This document shows, in pieces, positions 22,701 through 33,654 of a stretch of DNA of 64,000 bases. Both the position numbers and the translations under genes were made by a program. The number at the start of each line of letters is the position of its first letter. The stretch's first letter is position 1. The stretch comes from Ditylenchus dipsaci (Eukaryota > Nematoda > Chromadorea > Rhabditida > Anguinidae): contig SADC01000858.1 in NCBI GenBank assembly GCA_004194705.1, forward strand, positions 124,001 to 188,000, read 5' to 3'. The notes under the pieces are model-generated. The model was not told the origin of the DNA. It ran no database searches and saw nothing but the letters and a program-made list of their open reading frames with translations.

Positions 22701-24256
22701 GTCCATAGGATTCTTAAATCTATGGGGTATTCGCTCCAATCTCAAGAAGACCCATCCAGGAGTGGACAAAACTAGCAAATTGACCCAGTTGATGTCCAAA
22801 ATAGGCATCTACTCAGTGCTTTACACCCTTGCCAGCCATCTTTGTCATTCTGGTGTTATTCTACGAGCAACACTACAGACCTATATGGGAGCAAGCTAGA
22901 TTGTGTCCCTGTGCTCAACAGGTGAGAGCAATGGCAAGACCATGTTGTTATTGTCTCTTGTCAAAACAGCATCTATGTTGGTGATTGGCTGGACGAGTGG
23001 GGTGTGGATAATCTCGGCCAAGACCTTGCAGAGCTGGAGAAGAGCCTTCTGTTGCTGTTTCTGCTGTTGCATGGATGATGAGGCTGTCAATAGAAGGCAG
23101 GGTTACTACCCAGCTATGGCTCAAGAGGATATGGTAAGTAAAAACATTTAATTTGGGAAAAAACCAACATCCGTATTTTTCCTAATGAGCGCCCGCACCT
23201 ATGTTCGAAAACGTGTTTGTGGCATTGTCTGTTTTGACCTATTTTTGCAGACTACTGCTAGGCAACTTAATACAGTCAGCTCTCGTTATACCCCCTCAAG
23301 TTCGTTCCCGTCCACCGACTATTTTTTAGCGCATTTTGAAGCTTTTTGCCAGTTGTCTTCGGCCATTCTAGTCCGAAATATCGCAAGGATTCTAATTGTC
23401 GATCTTTTTTGTGAATGACAATAGTTTCACCGAAATGACAGGTAATCGGCACCCTTTTTTGAAAAGGGGTGCCGTTTATGGAGTGCCTGTGGGTCTTTAC
23501 GCCGAAACTGATGAATTTCGAAAAACGATCGACAAAAATCATAATCCTTACGTTATCTCGACAAGACAACTGGCAAAAAAGTACAGTCGAACCTCCAATA
23601 ACGATCACCCTAGGGACCGGCTTCAGGTGATCGTTATTGGGGTGATCGTTAATGGGAGTGGTTGTTATTCGAGATTTCAGTTAATAGACCAACCAAAAGT
23701 TTTTTCGGTGATCGTTAATGGGGTGATCGTTACTGGGAGGTTCGACTGTATCAAAAATTCAGGTAAAAAAGTGTCGGACCCTAGGCGGGAACGAACTTGA
23801 GGTGGTGCTGGTTTAATGAGACTTGACTGTAATTAATAGAAAGTTACTCACTACTCATTTTGTAGCTAATCTCACTGGTTACAAAGTAGGTGGTCACTTG
23901 CCTGAGAGAAGTTTTCGAAAACCTGTCAAAACACAATGACAAGAACATGATTTTGAAGGAGGTGGAAACGCGAATAAGGAAAAGTACGGTGGATTAGCTT
24001 TTAATTTGTTCAGATGCACCACCAGCCATCTGTGCAACAGCATCACCAACATCCCTCTTCCATCCAATACAATGATATGAACAAGAGGCATTATCATCAT
24101 CACCAACTTATGGGACAATATGGGGCAGAGGTGCTTTACTCTTCTCAAAGACAACAAGACTCCATGGCAAGTCCAATGACATATGCCAACAGCAATGGCA
24201 CTTTGAGGCATTGTCAAGCAATGCACTCTGCTGCAATCATGCCCGAAAATGTTTAG
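19759..24256 (+). CDS. fz: Frizzled family Wnt receptor, eight exons, reading frame broken by single-base indels
   Basis: Wnt receptor of the plasma membrane. Exons: 19759-19909, 20857-20908, 20957-21117, 21169-21554, 21945-22261, 22389-22607, 22661-23133 and 24014-24256, all GT-AG. Exon 1 encodes a signal peptide (leucine-rich stretch) and the first CRD cysteines (CEPITIPLC). The cysteine-rich domain continues with [37 protein letters not shown] and MQQYGFKWP; all ten expected Cys are present. The seven-helix part shows [53 protein letters not shown] and the Dishevelled-binding KTLQSW (KTxxxW) after helix 7; the tail is His/Gln-rich and ends at 24256. About eight one-base shifts (near 20879, 21043, 21475, 21530, 22074, 22428, 22590 and 22828) must be bridged for a full product. 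Conservation on both sides suggests assembly error or very recent inactivation. Confidence 0.92.
20318..20475. mobile_element. Palindromic MITE in frizzled intron 1
   Basis: GGACACTTGCTACATTT and AAATGTAGCGAACTGTC mirror each other around TTTCATTCGGTGAAATTTTA. The outer pair, GATCTAAGG with ACACTTCGCTAC and GTAGCGAAGTGTCC with TCGCATCTAAG, extends the fold. Non-coding insertion in the 0.95-kb intron. Confidence 0.65.
23271..23831. mobile_element. Pogo/Tigger-like MITE in frizzled intron 7, split by a second one
   Basis: TACAGTCAGCTCTCGTTATA with CTCAAGTTCGTTCCCG at the left; CGGGAACGAACTTGAG and GAGACTTGACTGTA at the right; TA at both edges. A related element inserted within it (23582-23750). 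A fragment with the same CTCAAGTTCGTTCCCGCC segment is at about 27532-27550 in the neighbouring gene. Confidence 0.75.
23582..23750. mobile_element. Nested pogo/Tigger-like MITE (CAGTCGAACCTCCAATAACG)
   Basis: Perfectly matching ends, TACAGTCGAACCTCC and GGAGGTTCGACTGTA, with GTGATCGTTATTGGGG repeated four times inside in both orientations. TA edges. It interrupts the older MITE, so it is the younger insertion. Confidence 0.85.
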
Positions 24257-25081
24257 ATAGTAGTTGATAGTTTTTGATAATTTTGTAAGATACTTAACGA
24301 ACTGCTACCGAAATTTCGCCAAAATAATAGAAGTCAGTTAAAAGTGCTAGGCCAAAAATGACAGGATTTTATTTATAATTTTGTGTCATTCGGTAGCATG
24401 TGGCCTGTACATTTTTTATTTTCTACCTCAGGAAGCATAAATACTTAGGAGAATAGTGAGTGATATATTTTTGATATTTTCAATACTTTTTCTAACAAAT
24501 TTTTCGAAGTTCGTTTTCTGGCGCCCAAAGGGTTGATATTTTTTCAGAAAAACGGATCACGAAACCGAATTTCAAAATCATGCTCGGTTGCCGAGATACG
24601 ACCTAAAGTTTGAGTGAAAGGTGACGAGCGTTTAATTTTAGGCCATTTATTGGCGACTAGGCACTTTTCAATATTCTGCTATGTTAGTCATATTCTTAAT
24701 AGATTTTTTAGTGGGTTAACCTCTCAAAAGAGGCACTAGAATTTTTTTAATACTTTTATCAAAAAAGTATCAAAAATTAAAAAAAATAGTGGCTAACTCA
24801 CTATTCTTCGAATACTTACTCCATGTGCCAATTTTTATTTATTTTTTCGTTATTGTATAATAATTTGGAGTGTCCTTTTATGCAGCTTTGTGAATGGTAA
24901 CATGATTTCTCATGGTAAATTTTAATGTAAATATTTTTGTTGTCTGTAAAAGAGCTTAACTGTAGCTAAACCTTTGATTCTTTTTTTCTGTTTATGAGCT
25001 TTTTTTTTACCAGTTTGACATAATATTAAAAATGTAATATTTGCAATGCAAAATAAATAATTTAATTACAATTTGTTCAAT
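24257..25081. other. Frizzled 3' UTR and convergent intergenic gap
   Basis: AT-rich, with AATAAATAA at about 25050-25060 as a possible polyadenylation signal for the plus-strand gene. The opposite gene ends at 25082, so the two transcripts converge tail to tail with little or no spacer. Confidence 0.5.
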
Positions 25082-28000
25082 TTATCTCTGGGGCGTTAGC
25101 ACATAGTCCATGAAGATAGGAACTATAAGTAAAAGCAGATTGAAAAAAGCACTAGTCACTCGAATGGCTGAAAAGAGCCTAGATTCATAGTCAACCATGT
25201 CTATACGTTTGACCATGTTGGAGGCTATAGCAAATACTTCTGGGTCATACTCTTTCCATATTGCTTTCTCCAACAGTATTAAGTTTTTGGTATCTCGCAT
25301 CTGAAAACCACCTCTAGGATTGAGTACTCACAATCAATTAATTTAGGTAATACTAGGGTTGGACAATGGGTAAATACCCAGGTATTTACCCGGGTAAATA
25401 CCCGGTTATTTACCGGTAAATACCCATAGATTTTACCCGTAGTATAGAAATCGGGTAAAATCTTTACTAAGGATTTTGCGAAAATACTATATTTTTACAA
25501 AATTTTTGTTTTAATTGATTTGTCTCAAAGAGAATTCAGAAGCCAGAAAGTGTTTAAGTCTTAGCATAACAATTTTTATGCGTTTCACTGCACTTTTTTC
25601 TTTTTAGCGTTTCTTTCGAAATTGCGAAATTAGCGATTAGCAATTAGCAAAATTGAAGAAATCGAGGAAACTAACACTGTTAACGATGATTTTGAATTGT
25701 TTATGCATGAATTTGATTGATTTGTTATGATTTCTCGAATAAAGTTGGTTATGGAAATAAAAAGATTTTACCCGCCTTTCGGGTAAATACCGGGTAAATA
25801 CCCGGGTAAATACCCGAGATTTTACCCAAAAAGATTTTACCCGGCTAATTACCCAACCCTAGGTAATACCATATTTTCTCTAATAAAAAGCCACCCCTCA
25901 GTATTTTACCTAGACCTTTTTCACAATCAGCGAAATTTTGAAAACAGAATCGGTTAGGTGGGCGGCTTATACAAAGGAATATGTTTGCTAGAATTATGAT
26001 GTTTTGTATGATTCCAGCTATATGATGAGAAACACGGCAACCCAAAAGCATCACGGATATCTTTCTAGTGGATCTTGAGAGCATGTATAATATAGTCCAC
26101 TCGTTCTAGACCTGCGGAATAACAAATGCCACATATGGAAGCAAGGATGATATAATTCACTACTTTGAGAAGCATAGGCCGGGTCCAAACGGTCAAGCGA
26201 AAACTCAGCCAGCGCGTGAGGAGGGAAACTGACCGGCCAGATTGAAGAAAACTCTTAGAAGTTGGTCAAACAAGCCAAAAAAAACAGCGTACCACCACGT
26301 GGGATCGAACCTATAACCTCTAGCACACTATTTTAGGGTCATAAACCATTATGTTTATCAACTACGGCAACGAGGTCGCATTTTAAAAAATAAGCAGCTT
26401 CCAACTCCCCTTTAAGTGGTGCTTGTTATCAGAGAATTTTTATGATTTACTGTAAAAGGTCTAAAAGAACGCCACCACCTCCCAACACTCAAGACATACT
26501 AAAACACTGTACAGTCGAACCTGGATACAACAGTTCGCCAATATAACACCACCCTCGACATAACACCACCCTAAAACGGACCGTTTCGGTCAGCTTTGAC
26601 TAAAATTAAGTCAAGTGAACCCTCGATACGACGCCACCTCGATACAACACCACTCTAGGGTCACTCGGTCCCTTGGGGTGATGTTGTATCCAAATTCGAC
26701 TGTCAAAAAATATCAGAGCATTTTGGAAGAGATTAAATTTTTTTGAAAGTGCTTGGTCGCCCTTGTTGATAAGCTGAAAAAAACAAAAATCAGCTGCAAA
26801 AAGACGTAAATCAGCTGTAAAGAAGGCTTGACCAAAAAAAACTTTTGGCAAAAAGTCGTAGCAGTTTAATCACAAAATTATGGAAAGGCCTACCTTTGTG
26901 TGCAGTTTGGCCAAAGGTACTAATGTGATGAACACAAACATGAGACTGAGCATCATCCAGTTATAGAAAGTGATGTTTTGAAGAGGATTAAAGTCATGTT
27001 TGAAGGAGCGAACAGCGAATGTGGACACCACATAGGAGAACATAGCGCACATGAACGAGATGGTGATCAGAGGCTCTGTTTTGGTGTTGCAATGTTTAAT
27101 TAAGGAGATAAAGTCGATTAGTTGGGAGTCGAAGGCGGTGAGTATTTGAGGGTCATTCAGACTAGCCTGGTGTTGTTCTTGATATGATAATTCATTGTTG
27201 TTGTTAAACTGGATTATCGATTTGTTAGAGACTATGGAGGATGCACGTCCATTTTCCTCATTGACACACTTCTTTTGATTTCGCATCCAATAGTTTTTCT
27301 CCTGAAAAATAGAAAGGGCTGTTTTTTAGTTATGTCCTAGTTAATCTGTCAAATTTAGCCTATTAGGTGGTCTTAAAGTTGCCGATTTCACCATGCATCA
27401 TCCCTCTTCCCCCTATTGTGGTTTGTCACTTTTTAAACACTTTTTGGCTTTGTTTTAGCTTTATTCGGCTCTTTTTACCCTGGCTCGAACACCAGGGTGT
27501 ATGTTAAATCGGGACTCGAAAATAATTCTCAAGTTCGTTCCCGCCCAGGTCCGATACTTTTGCACTTCCAATTTCAATTTTTTTGCCAAGCTCGATTTCT
27601 CGAAAGGTCTCGAGCAAGACAAAACTTTTTTAAGATAAATTTAAAAAATCTTGAAACTTTATATTCATAAATAAAATACCTTGTATTCAGCACTCATTTT
27701 TTAACTTCTTTGTGAAATTGGTTGTATTGTTTGAACATGGTATTGTTTAATATGAATATCAATACCACACTCACTGAACTAACTAGAGAAGCCCACACCA
27801 GAATAAGTGTGTCGAAAACTAAAAGTGGCATAGAATTAGGGCCAAGCATCGAGTTTCTAAAAATCTTTCCATTAAACAAACTAGTGTCGTAAAATAGACA
27901 ACCTGAAGAAGGCACACTGCTTTCATTATGCTGCATTTGCCTGAGCATATACACATTCTCTATACTGAACCATACCATAGAATAGACAAAAAATAAGACT

Positions 28001-28881
28001 ACAACTCCTAGCAAAGAGTATTTCACGTAGAAAGAGCGAAGAAACCAGACTTTTCCTGGCAGAAAATCTTGTTCTTGAGAAGCTTCTAACATCCTTTTGA
28101 AAAACTGGTCGAAAAAAGTTCTTTCGTTGAACACTTGAGGACAACAAAGCAAGCGAAAGAGTGCAACGAGAAGATGAACAGCAGAGTTGAGTAAGCCCAG
28201 TTCACACTCCATAGCTGAATTTAAAAAAATTGCTTCAGAAATAGGTAAGTAAACGGTGTTTCAAATATCCCTAGAATTTCAGATGGCCATAACTTCTTTT
28301 TGGCAATCGCTTTTCTCGATGACTATATTTTTTAGAAGTTATGTCAAAAACCGGTTTCTCCATGTGGTCTAGGCTTGGCCTGTCCAGAAGTCGTCCAGCT
28401 AATGATCAAAACCACCAGAGGACCAAGCGAAAATTGTGATTTTGAAATGATTTACAAAAAATGTTAACAAAAATCATCTCGACAAAAATTTTGGCTACAA
28501 AAAATCCAACGAATTTCATGTGAAACGTGTCGGCGCTGCAGCCAATTTTAAAATAGTCTGAACTCAAGTTTCTAAATCACCTTAAAATCACCCATTTGAG
28601 TAGCCACCCAAAAGTCCTTGCAAATAAAGGCACCACACCAATCAACGTAACTGCTATTGGTAATACTCTTTTAATTAACGGCTTTTCACTGCATTTAATA
28701 TTAGAAAGGTTGGATATTTTGCATTATAGTCATAGTTAACCAAGCCTAACAAACTAGCTACTCTCCAAAACGGCCCGAAAATAGCTGTCTGAGGCAATTT
28801 TTCATCTTCATAAGAGAATAACTGCTCCACAACAACTGAAGGTGCTTCTTCTACCCGGCTTTGCTGATTACTGCTATCCAT
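25082..28881 (-). CDS. Multi-helix membrane receptor, Gr/GUR-like, four exons
   Basis: Proposed minus-strand exons: 28690-28881 (start ATG at 28881, MDSSNQQSRVEEAP), 27680-28214, 26894-27301 and 25082-25300 (stop TAA). The last two joins are phase 0 with GTAGG donor and TTTTCAG acceptors. Exon 2 holds three hydrophobic helices (around LLVALFRLLCC, LLGVVVLFFVYSMVWF, LILVWASLVSSVSVVLIFIL), exon 3 two (ISFMCAMFSYVVSTFAV, WMMLSLMFVFITLVPL) and exon 4 one (FFNLLLLIVPIFMDYVL). The layout of about 450 residues, a long cytoplasmic loop and a short final exon resembles gustatory-receptor-like/GUR proteins, but I see no diagnostic TYxxxxxQF and cannot name the family. Exon 2 ends EVKK then TGA; one extra A in that A-run would restore MSAEYK and the next exon. 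The exon 1-2 phase is also off by one. Confidence 0.55.
25354..25861. mobile_element. Non-autonomous hAT-like element of GGGTAAATACCC units, in an intron
   Basis: Ends TAGGGTTGGACAATGGGTAA and TTACCCAACCCTA with a perfect 8-bp duplication GGTAATAC (25346-25353 and 25862-25869). Both arms are arrays of GGGTAAATACCC and GGGTAAAAT; the centre is unrelated AT-rich DNA. It lies in the last intron of the minus-strand receptor. Confidence 0.85.
25866..25982. mobile_element. Degenerate CCGTATTTTCTCTAATAA MITE
   Basis: TACCATATTTTCTCTAATAA followed by AAAGCCACCCC resembles the left end of the pogo-like MITEs; TAGGTGGGCGGCTTATACAA is the inverted counterpart. It directly abuts the hAT-like element, sharing its target duplication. 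Confidence 0.5.
26200..26390 (-). repeat. tRNA-derived SINE, minus orientation, in an intron
   Basis: Reading the minus strand: B box in CACGTGGTGGTACGC preceded by GGTTCGATCCCACGTGG, then body TTTTGGCTTGTTTGACCAAC. Same family as 15786 and 33495. Confidence 0.6.
26511..26703. mobile_element. Pogo/Tigger-like MITE (ACAGTCGAACCTGGATACAAC)
   Basis: ACAGTCGAACCTGGATACAA at the left and TTGTATCCAAATTCGACTGT at the right; subterminal ATAACACCACCCT and GATACGACGCCACC repeats. About 190 bp, inside the last intron of the receptor gene. Confidence 0.8.
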
Positions 28882-29207
28882 GCTGCACTTTTTAACTAAT
28901 TGATGGAAGGTAGTCGCCTGTTTTTTAATACACTTGCACAAATTGGGTGAATCAACCAGAGAAAATAAATATTTGATAAAAATGAGATGGAAGAACAGTC
29001 ATTGAGGGTGGTGTTAGTAGACACAAACTACATTCCAGGAATTAGGGTTGTCAACAGATTGAAAAGTAAACCTCAACAAGAATTTAATGTAAAATGAGGT
29101 GTTGACCGTAGAAAACTTTGCATATAGTTGTAAAATATTTACGTTTTGTGACTCATCCCCATATTTTTGGAATTTTTTTGAGCTTTGCTAATAAAGTACA
29201 GGGCGTT
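28882..29207. other. Upstream of the Gr/GUR-like gene; no feature recognised
   Basis: About 325 bp that should contain its minus-strand promoter; no TATA-type motif stands out in a convincing position. Confidence 0.35.
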
Positions 29208-29740
29208 TTAAATTAAAGTTGTTTTAGTCTGTGAATTTTTATTATCAAAACACGTTAAAAAAAGCTTATGCTTGTTCGAAATCTCTGAATGTGCCATGAA
29301 AGACGTACTTTTCGTTTTTCGAAATTGCTTGATTTGGGCTGTCAAAAAATCGATACAAAATTTATTTCATGTTTTTACAAGTTCGAAGCTATTTCATTAC
29401 TTTAAATGGCGCAATTTTTTAATTGTTGCTCAGCAATAAAATAAACTCAAAAACTTGCTGTAGCGCAACTCAAGAGCTACAAAACTAATCCTACAGAAAA
29501 AATTTCAATGTACAAATCTCGAGATATGGCCGTTTTAAAAAAGACAGAAAATGACTGAACTTCAGGTTTCTTCTTTGTTTTTTCAAATTTTGCCTATTTT
29601 TTGCAGAAATGTTTTAGAAAAATGACCATATCTTGACAACCTCACAATCAAAAAACCTGTAAAATGGCCTTTAAACAAGTATAGGCTTTTTTAAACAAAT
29701 CGTGATGAAAGTTTTTTAGACTAAAACAACTTTAATTAAA
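29208..29740. mobile_element. TIR element ending in TTTTAAATTAAAGTTGTTTTAG
   Basis: TTTTAAATTAAAGTTGTTTT then AGTCTG at the left and AGACTAAAACAACTTTAATT then AAAAA at the right. The interior is AT-rich and lacks coding signals. Confidence 0.6.
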
Positions 29741-29892
29741 AAAAAACTGTAGTAGTTCACAAAAAGACTCCAATCGTCAAAGGATTAGCGCTGAACACGA
29801 ATCCGATTTTAGAATTTGAGTTTGTTTAGCAGAAAAAAAGTAGTGCAAAATTGTGTGGGGAATTTCGTGTGAGATGAGAACTTGACTCCCAC

Positions 29893-31102
29893 TAGGGTTG
29901 GCGAAGGATCGGATTCTTCGATTCGAAGAACCGAAAAGTCGATTGGAGTCGAAAATTTTCGAAGAATCGGATCGGCTCGAAAGTCGAAAGTCGTTTTTTC
30001 GAATAATCGACTCGGATCGAAAGTCGAAAATCGTTTTTTTCGAGGAATCGACTCGGATCGAAAGTCGAAATTCTCGAAGAATCGAATCGAACCGAAAGCC
30101 AAAATTTTTTAAGAATTAACTTAGACTAAACTTATGATAAATTTATGATTTTGAGCTATTGGATTTCAGAGTTAGTAATTTTTAATAACAACACATTGAG
30201 CAAACCACATAAAGCAATGATCGCGTATCATTCTCTAACAGTAAATCACGAATTCTTCTGGCTCTTCTTGTCTGACCTTTAATACCTCGTCTGCTAAATT
30301 TATCTTGATGATGAGCAATTTAGGCGCTGTCTGCTTTGACAGGCGTGAACGGAGAGAATTTGCAAATAGCAGACTTGCCTTGGAGAAGCATTTATCTGAA
30401 GCAACACTGGGTAAAAGAGATTGGAAGATAATTACGGGCCAGCACTGCTAAATTTGGAAAGCGACGAGTGTTCTAAGCCCACCGTTCATACATCTCCTCA
30501 TGTCCAGTAAATTTCGGTCTTGGCAAAGGCAATTTCTTCTCATTTATGTATCGTTACATTTCTTCCTATAAATTTGATGATAAATAATCCGATAAATAAA
30601 TAACCGGGTCCGACGCACCACGAAAACATTCCCATCTAACGAAGTATCCACAACTTCTTCATCTTCCTCCATAGATCATTTTTGGTCTGCTGACTTAGGA
30701 TCAGTTGAGAAATATCAGCTGAGTGCGGTGCAATACCGCAATATTTGAGAACATAAACGCACTCGCAACTTGTTTTATCAAGACCTTCTTGAAATGCTCC
30801 CAGACTACACTTGGTATCCTTTCTCAATACAAAACATATCCCATTTGAACCAGATAAAAAATGGGCAGAAAAGCATTAGAATTTTCGACTCGAAGAATCG
30901 AAAAGTCAACTGAAATCGATTATTCGACAATTTTCGAAGAATCGAATCGGACCGAAAGTCGAAATTCGTTTTTTTCGAAGAATCGACTCGGATCGAAAGT
31001 CGAAAATAGTTTTTTTTCGAAGAATCGACTCGGATCGAAAGTCGGAATTTCCGAGTTTTCGACTGAAAAAGTCGAAAACGAAGAATTGCTTCGCCAACCC
31101 TA
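29893..31102 (-). mobile_element. hAT-like element with GAAAGTCGA arrays and transposase remnant
   Basis: TIRs TAGGGTTGGCGAAG and CTTCGCCAACCCTA. The flanking octamers ACTCCCAC and CTCCCCAC match if one C was lost from the left copy. Each arm has three to four copies of ATCGACTCGGATCGAAAGTC. Between the arms lies a hAT C-terminal remnant (minus strand). Same TAGGGTTGG start as the element at 25354, but with an entirely different subterminal motif. Confidence 0.8.
30255..30545 (-). pseudogene. hAT transposase C-terminal dimerisation domain remnant
   Basis: Minus-strand reading, in two frames: PRPKFTGHEEMYERWA, then RRFPNLAVLARNYLPIS, then SVASDKCFSKASLLFANSLR, then KQTAPKLLIIKINLA. This matches the hAT dimerisation domain: a Trp followed by a (R)xPxLAxLARxYLxI block, a Ser-rich CFS/VFS block and an Arg-rich helix. 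Stops and a frame change make it inactive. The N-terminal and catalytic parts are absent. Confidence 0.75.
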
Positions 31103-31695
31103 CTCCCCACCCTTGAGCCGAAATTTTTCCGGCCAACTTGTTCAGTTTTTAATGCTGAATCAGTATATGCAATAAAAATCAGGTCGGGAGTTGATGAAAA
31201 ATAGAGAAATTGGTATTTTACGAAAAAATTCGATTTGAAAAATACCATTTTTTGAAAAAAGTGGGTGTTCTAGACTTTTAAAAAGAATTATTAGCAGTTC
31301 AATACCTCAAAAGAAAGCGCAATTTAAGCCAGTTCTAATGACACCAAATGTTTACAGAAGACTGTGTGAAAATGAGCGGAAATGAAGATTATAGCAGAAT
31401 GGTGAAAATGAAGAAAATAATTTCAGTGCATTCTTTTAAATATATATATATGTCGGTCAATATGTATTTTTCACTTAGTGTCTTTTTTAAAGCTGCTCAG
31501 GAAGAGTAGTAGAACACGATGGACATCACAGAAAAAATTTTGAAAAAAAATCGTGGTAAGTCGGTTTATTATTCTCTCAGAAAATGCCTTTAAATGGTTT
31601 TTTATCTAAAAAAACTCTTTTTTTGTGGCGTTTCTCATCTGTCTCACTTTCAACTACTTTCAAAATGGCTGTGATCTGAATACAATTATGTAGGT
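31103..31695. other. Intergenic, no gene recognised
   Basis: Low-complexity AT-rich stretch with a TATATATATA run near 31440. No supported feature. Confidence 0.4.
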
Positions 31696-32097
31696 TTTAG
31701 CTGGTGTCCAAAAGTCTTTTTCGGACTTCTGAGCTCACTTTTTAAAATACAAATGTTGCGAGTCAAAAATTCCAAATATACAGGGTTTTAGTCCTGAAAT
31801 TGAACTTAGCTCCATTATTTAAGATAAGTCACCTGTCAGTTCCAACATACTTGTGAGGTTATTTTAGGTAGTTGACAAGCGTTTTCATCACTTTCAGTGA
31901 TCAAATTTTACATTAAATTTGAATCGTCACAAAAGCATCATATCGTCATGTTGTAGCGCAGCTCAAGAACTACAGAATCAATGTTACCGATTTTTTTAAA
32001 TCGAGGTGTTAAGATATGGCATTTTGGGAAAAAAGTCAATTGCTTGAAAATGACCAAAATCCAAGTTTCCCAAAAAAGACTTTTGGGACACCAATTA
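31696..32097. mobile_element. TIR element (GGTGTCCAAAAGTCTTTTT ends)
   Basis: TAGCTGGTGTCCAAAAGTCT then TTTT at the left and AAAAAAGACTTTTGGGACAC then CAATTAA at the right. TGTAGCGCAGCTCAAGAACTAC inside resembles a segment near 29460, linking it to the 29208 element. Non-coding. Confidence 0.6.
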
Positions 32098-32204
32098 ATA
32101 ATATAATCAATAAATAAATGTTTTTATAAAAATTAGTAAATGCATTCAATTTATCCAAAATTAAGACTTAAGTGTTGAATTAGATGCATTTATTGGGTGA
32201 CGAC

Positions 32205-32890
32205 TAAGATCCAAACGAGGAATTCTCCGAACGAGCAATTCTCCAAACAAGATTTACACAAAGTATGAAATATCAGTGGGAAAAATCACTAATCCACAAT
32301 TCCAAACCAAATCTAGGTAGGTAATTCTTAGATGGTTGATTGATAGTTTTTAATTATTAAATTTTTAATTTTTCAGGGCACATCCACTTGGCCAGGTGGT
32401 AGCCACCCCAGGTTTTGGAGTTTTATGTGAATAATATTGTCAAACAGGATTTCCCGCGCAAGTTTGCTAATGATAACAGGCTTTATTTTTAAATCTCAAG
32501 TGGTACCTAACTCAGGTATTCGGGTCGAATGGGTGAAATTGTATGTTTGGTCATGTCAAACACGATTACCACACAATTTCGCCTATGATATGATGGTTTG
32601 TTTTTATTTCAAAATTTTTTATTTTTCAGGTTTGGTTTCGGTTTGTGGGTATTTAGCGAGGTTTGAGGGTATTTGGGTGGTTTGGGATGGTTTTAAAGTG
32701 GTTTGGACACAATCTAAAATTTATAAAAAAAGCTGAAAAAAACTGCCATGGTCACCCATGTTGTTTAAAATTGGGTTTACAGGATTAGTAATTTTCCCTC
32801 ACTGATATTTCACACTTTGTATAAATCTTGTTCGGAGAATTACTCGTTTGAAAATATCTTGTTTGGAGAATTCCTCGTTTGGAGAATTTC
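32205..32890. mobile_element. Inverted-repeat element with AACGAGGAATTCTCC arms
   Basis: AACGAGGAATTCTCCGAACG and AATTCTCCAAACAAGATTTA at the left are mirrored by TAAATCTTGTTCGGAGAATT, then GAGAATTCCTCGTTTGGAGA at the right. AAGTATGAAATATCAGTG and CACTGATATTTCACACTT extend the arms. The central part (32400-32730) has a GGTTTGGG-rich stretch and no recognised gene. Confidence 0.6.
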
Positions 32891-33074
32891 TCATTTTAAA
32901 AGTTCAATTATGAAAATCTCTGTTTGGAGAATTCCTTATTTGCAACTTACTTCGTTGGAACTTGTGTGCCACCCATTCATTGCATCAATTTTGTCTGCAA
33001 TCGACAATCCATATCTATTTAAGTGAATTTGGCTAGGCAATTTTAGTACCCTTGTGCTTTATTAAATGATTTAA

Positions 33075-33185
33075 TTTAGATCTACACCGACGCTTCATGT
33101 GATGTCTCGTATGCGTACAGGAATCGGAATTTACTTTGACACCGATCATCCCCTAAATCAAAGTCAAGCCCTGTGCCCACCTCTT
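33075..33185 (+). pseudogene. RNase H-like domain fragment
   Basis: IYTDASCDVS (with the first acidic residue of the RNase H active site in the YTDAS motif), then in a neighbouring frame RTGIGIYF and DTDHPLNQSQAL. The order fits the start of an RNase HI-type domain (beta-1 with the Asp, then a glycine-rich strand, then HPLN). An AG acceptor lies just upstream. It is most likely a captured exon or a retroelement leftover; nothing else of the protein is seen. Confidence 0.5.
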
Positions 33186-33494
33186 GACCGCTGCCGCCGA
33201 AAGACAGCATCCAAGTGCCCGCCTCCCTCCAAAGAGTGCTTTTCTCTAAGCCAACCTTTTTCAGTTTTGCATAAGCTCAAGCCTAAGGCCTGAGGCTAAT
33301 CCTTACTTAGCGCGCTATACATTGCAAAAAGAAAACTTGAACAAAATCAAGGGAACAAAAAATAGTACGCTCAGAAAAAAATACTCTTTGGGGAGGGCGG
33401 GCACTTGGGCTTTTACGGCCGGCGAAATTTCTTTGAAAACAACTATGAAACTATCAAACTATCAAAACAAACGTAGGCGTTTGTGTTTTTTCAG

Positions 33495-33650
33495 CCCAAA
33501 ATGATGCGCAGGTTCGATTCCACGTGATGGCATGATATTTTTTTGGCGTGTTTAGCCAGTTCTATGAATAATTCGATTTTTTTGACGTCAGATTCGAAAT
33601 CGGCGACCTAAATCACCTCTAGAACTGGTCAAACAAGCTAAAATCAAATT
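33495..33650 (+). repeat. tRNA-derived SINE, plus orientation
   Basis: B box in GCGCAGGTTCGATTCCACG at about 33509, body TTTAGCCAGTTCTATGAATA, central GATTCGAAATC palindrome, then inverted body piece CCTCTAGAACTGGTCAAACA ending in AGCTAAAA. The mirrored body shows the family is built as an inverted duplication. Confidence 0.65.
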
Positions 33651-33654
33651 CACC

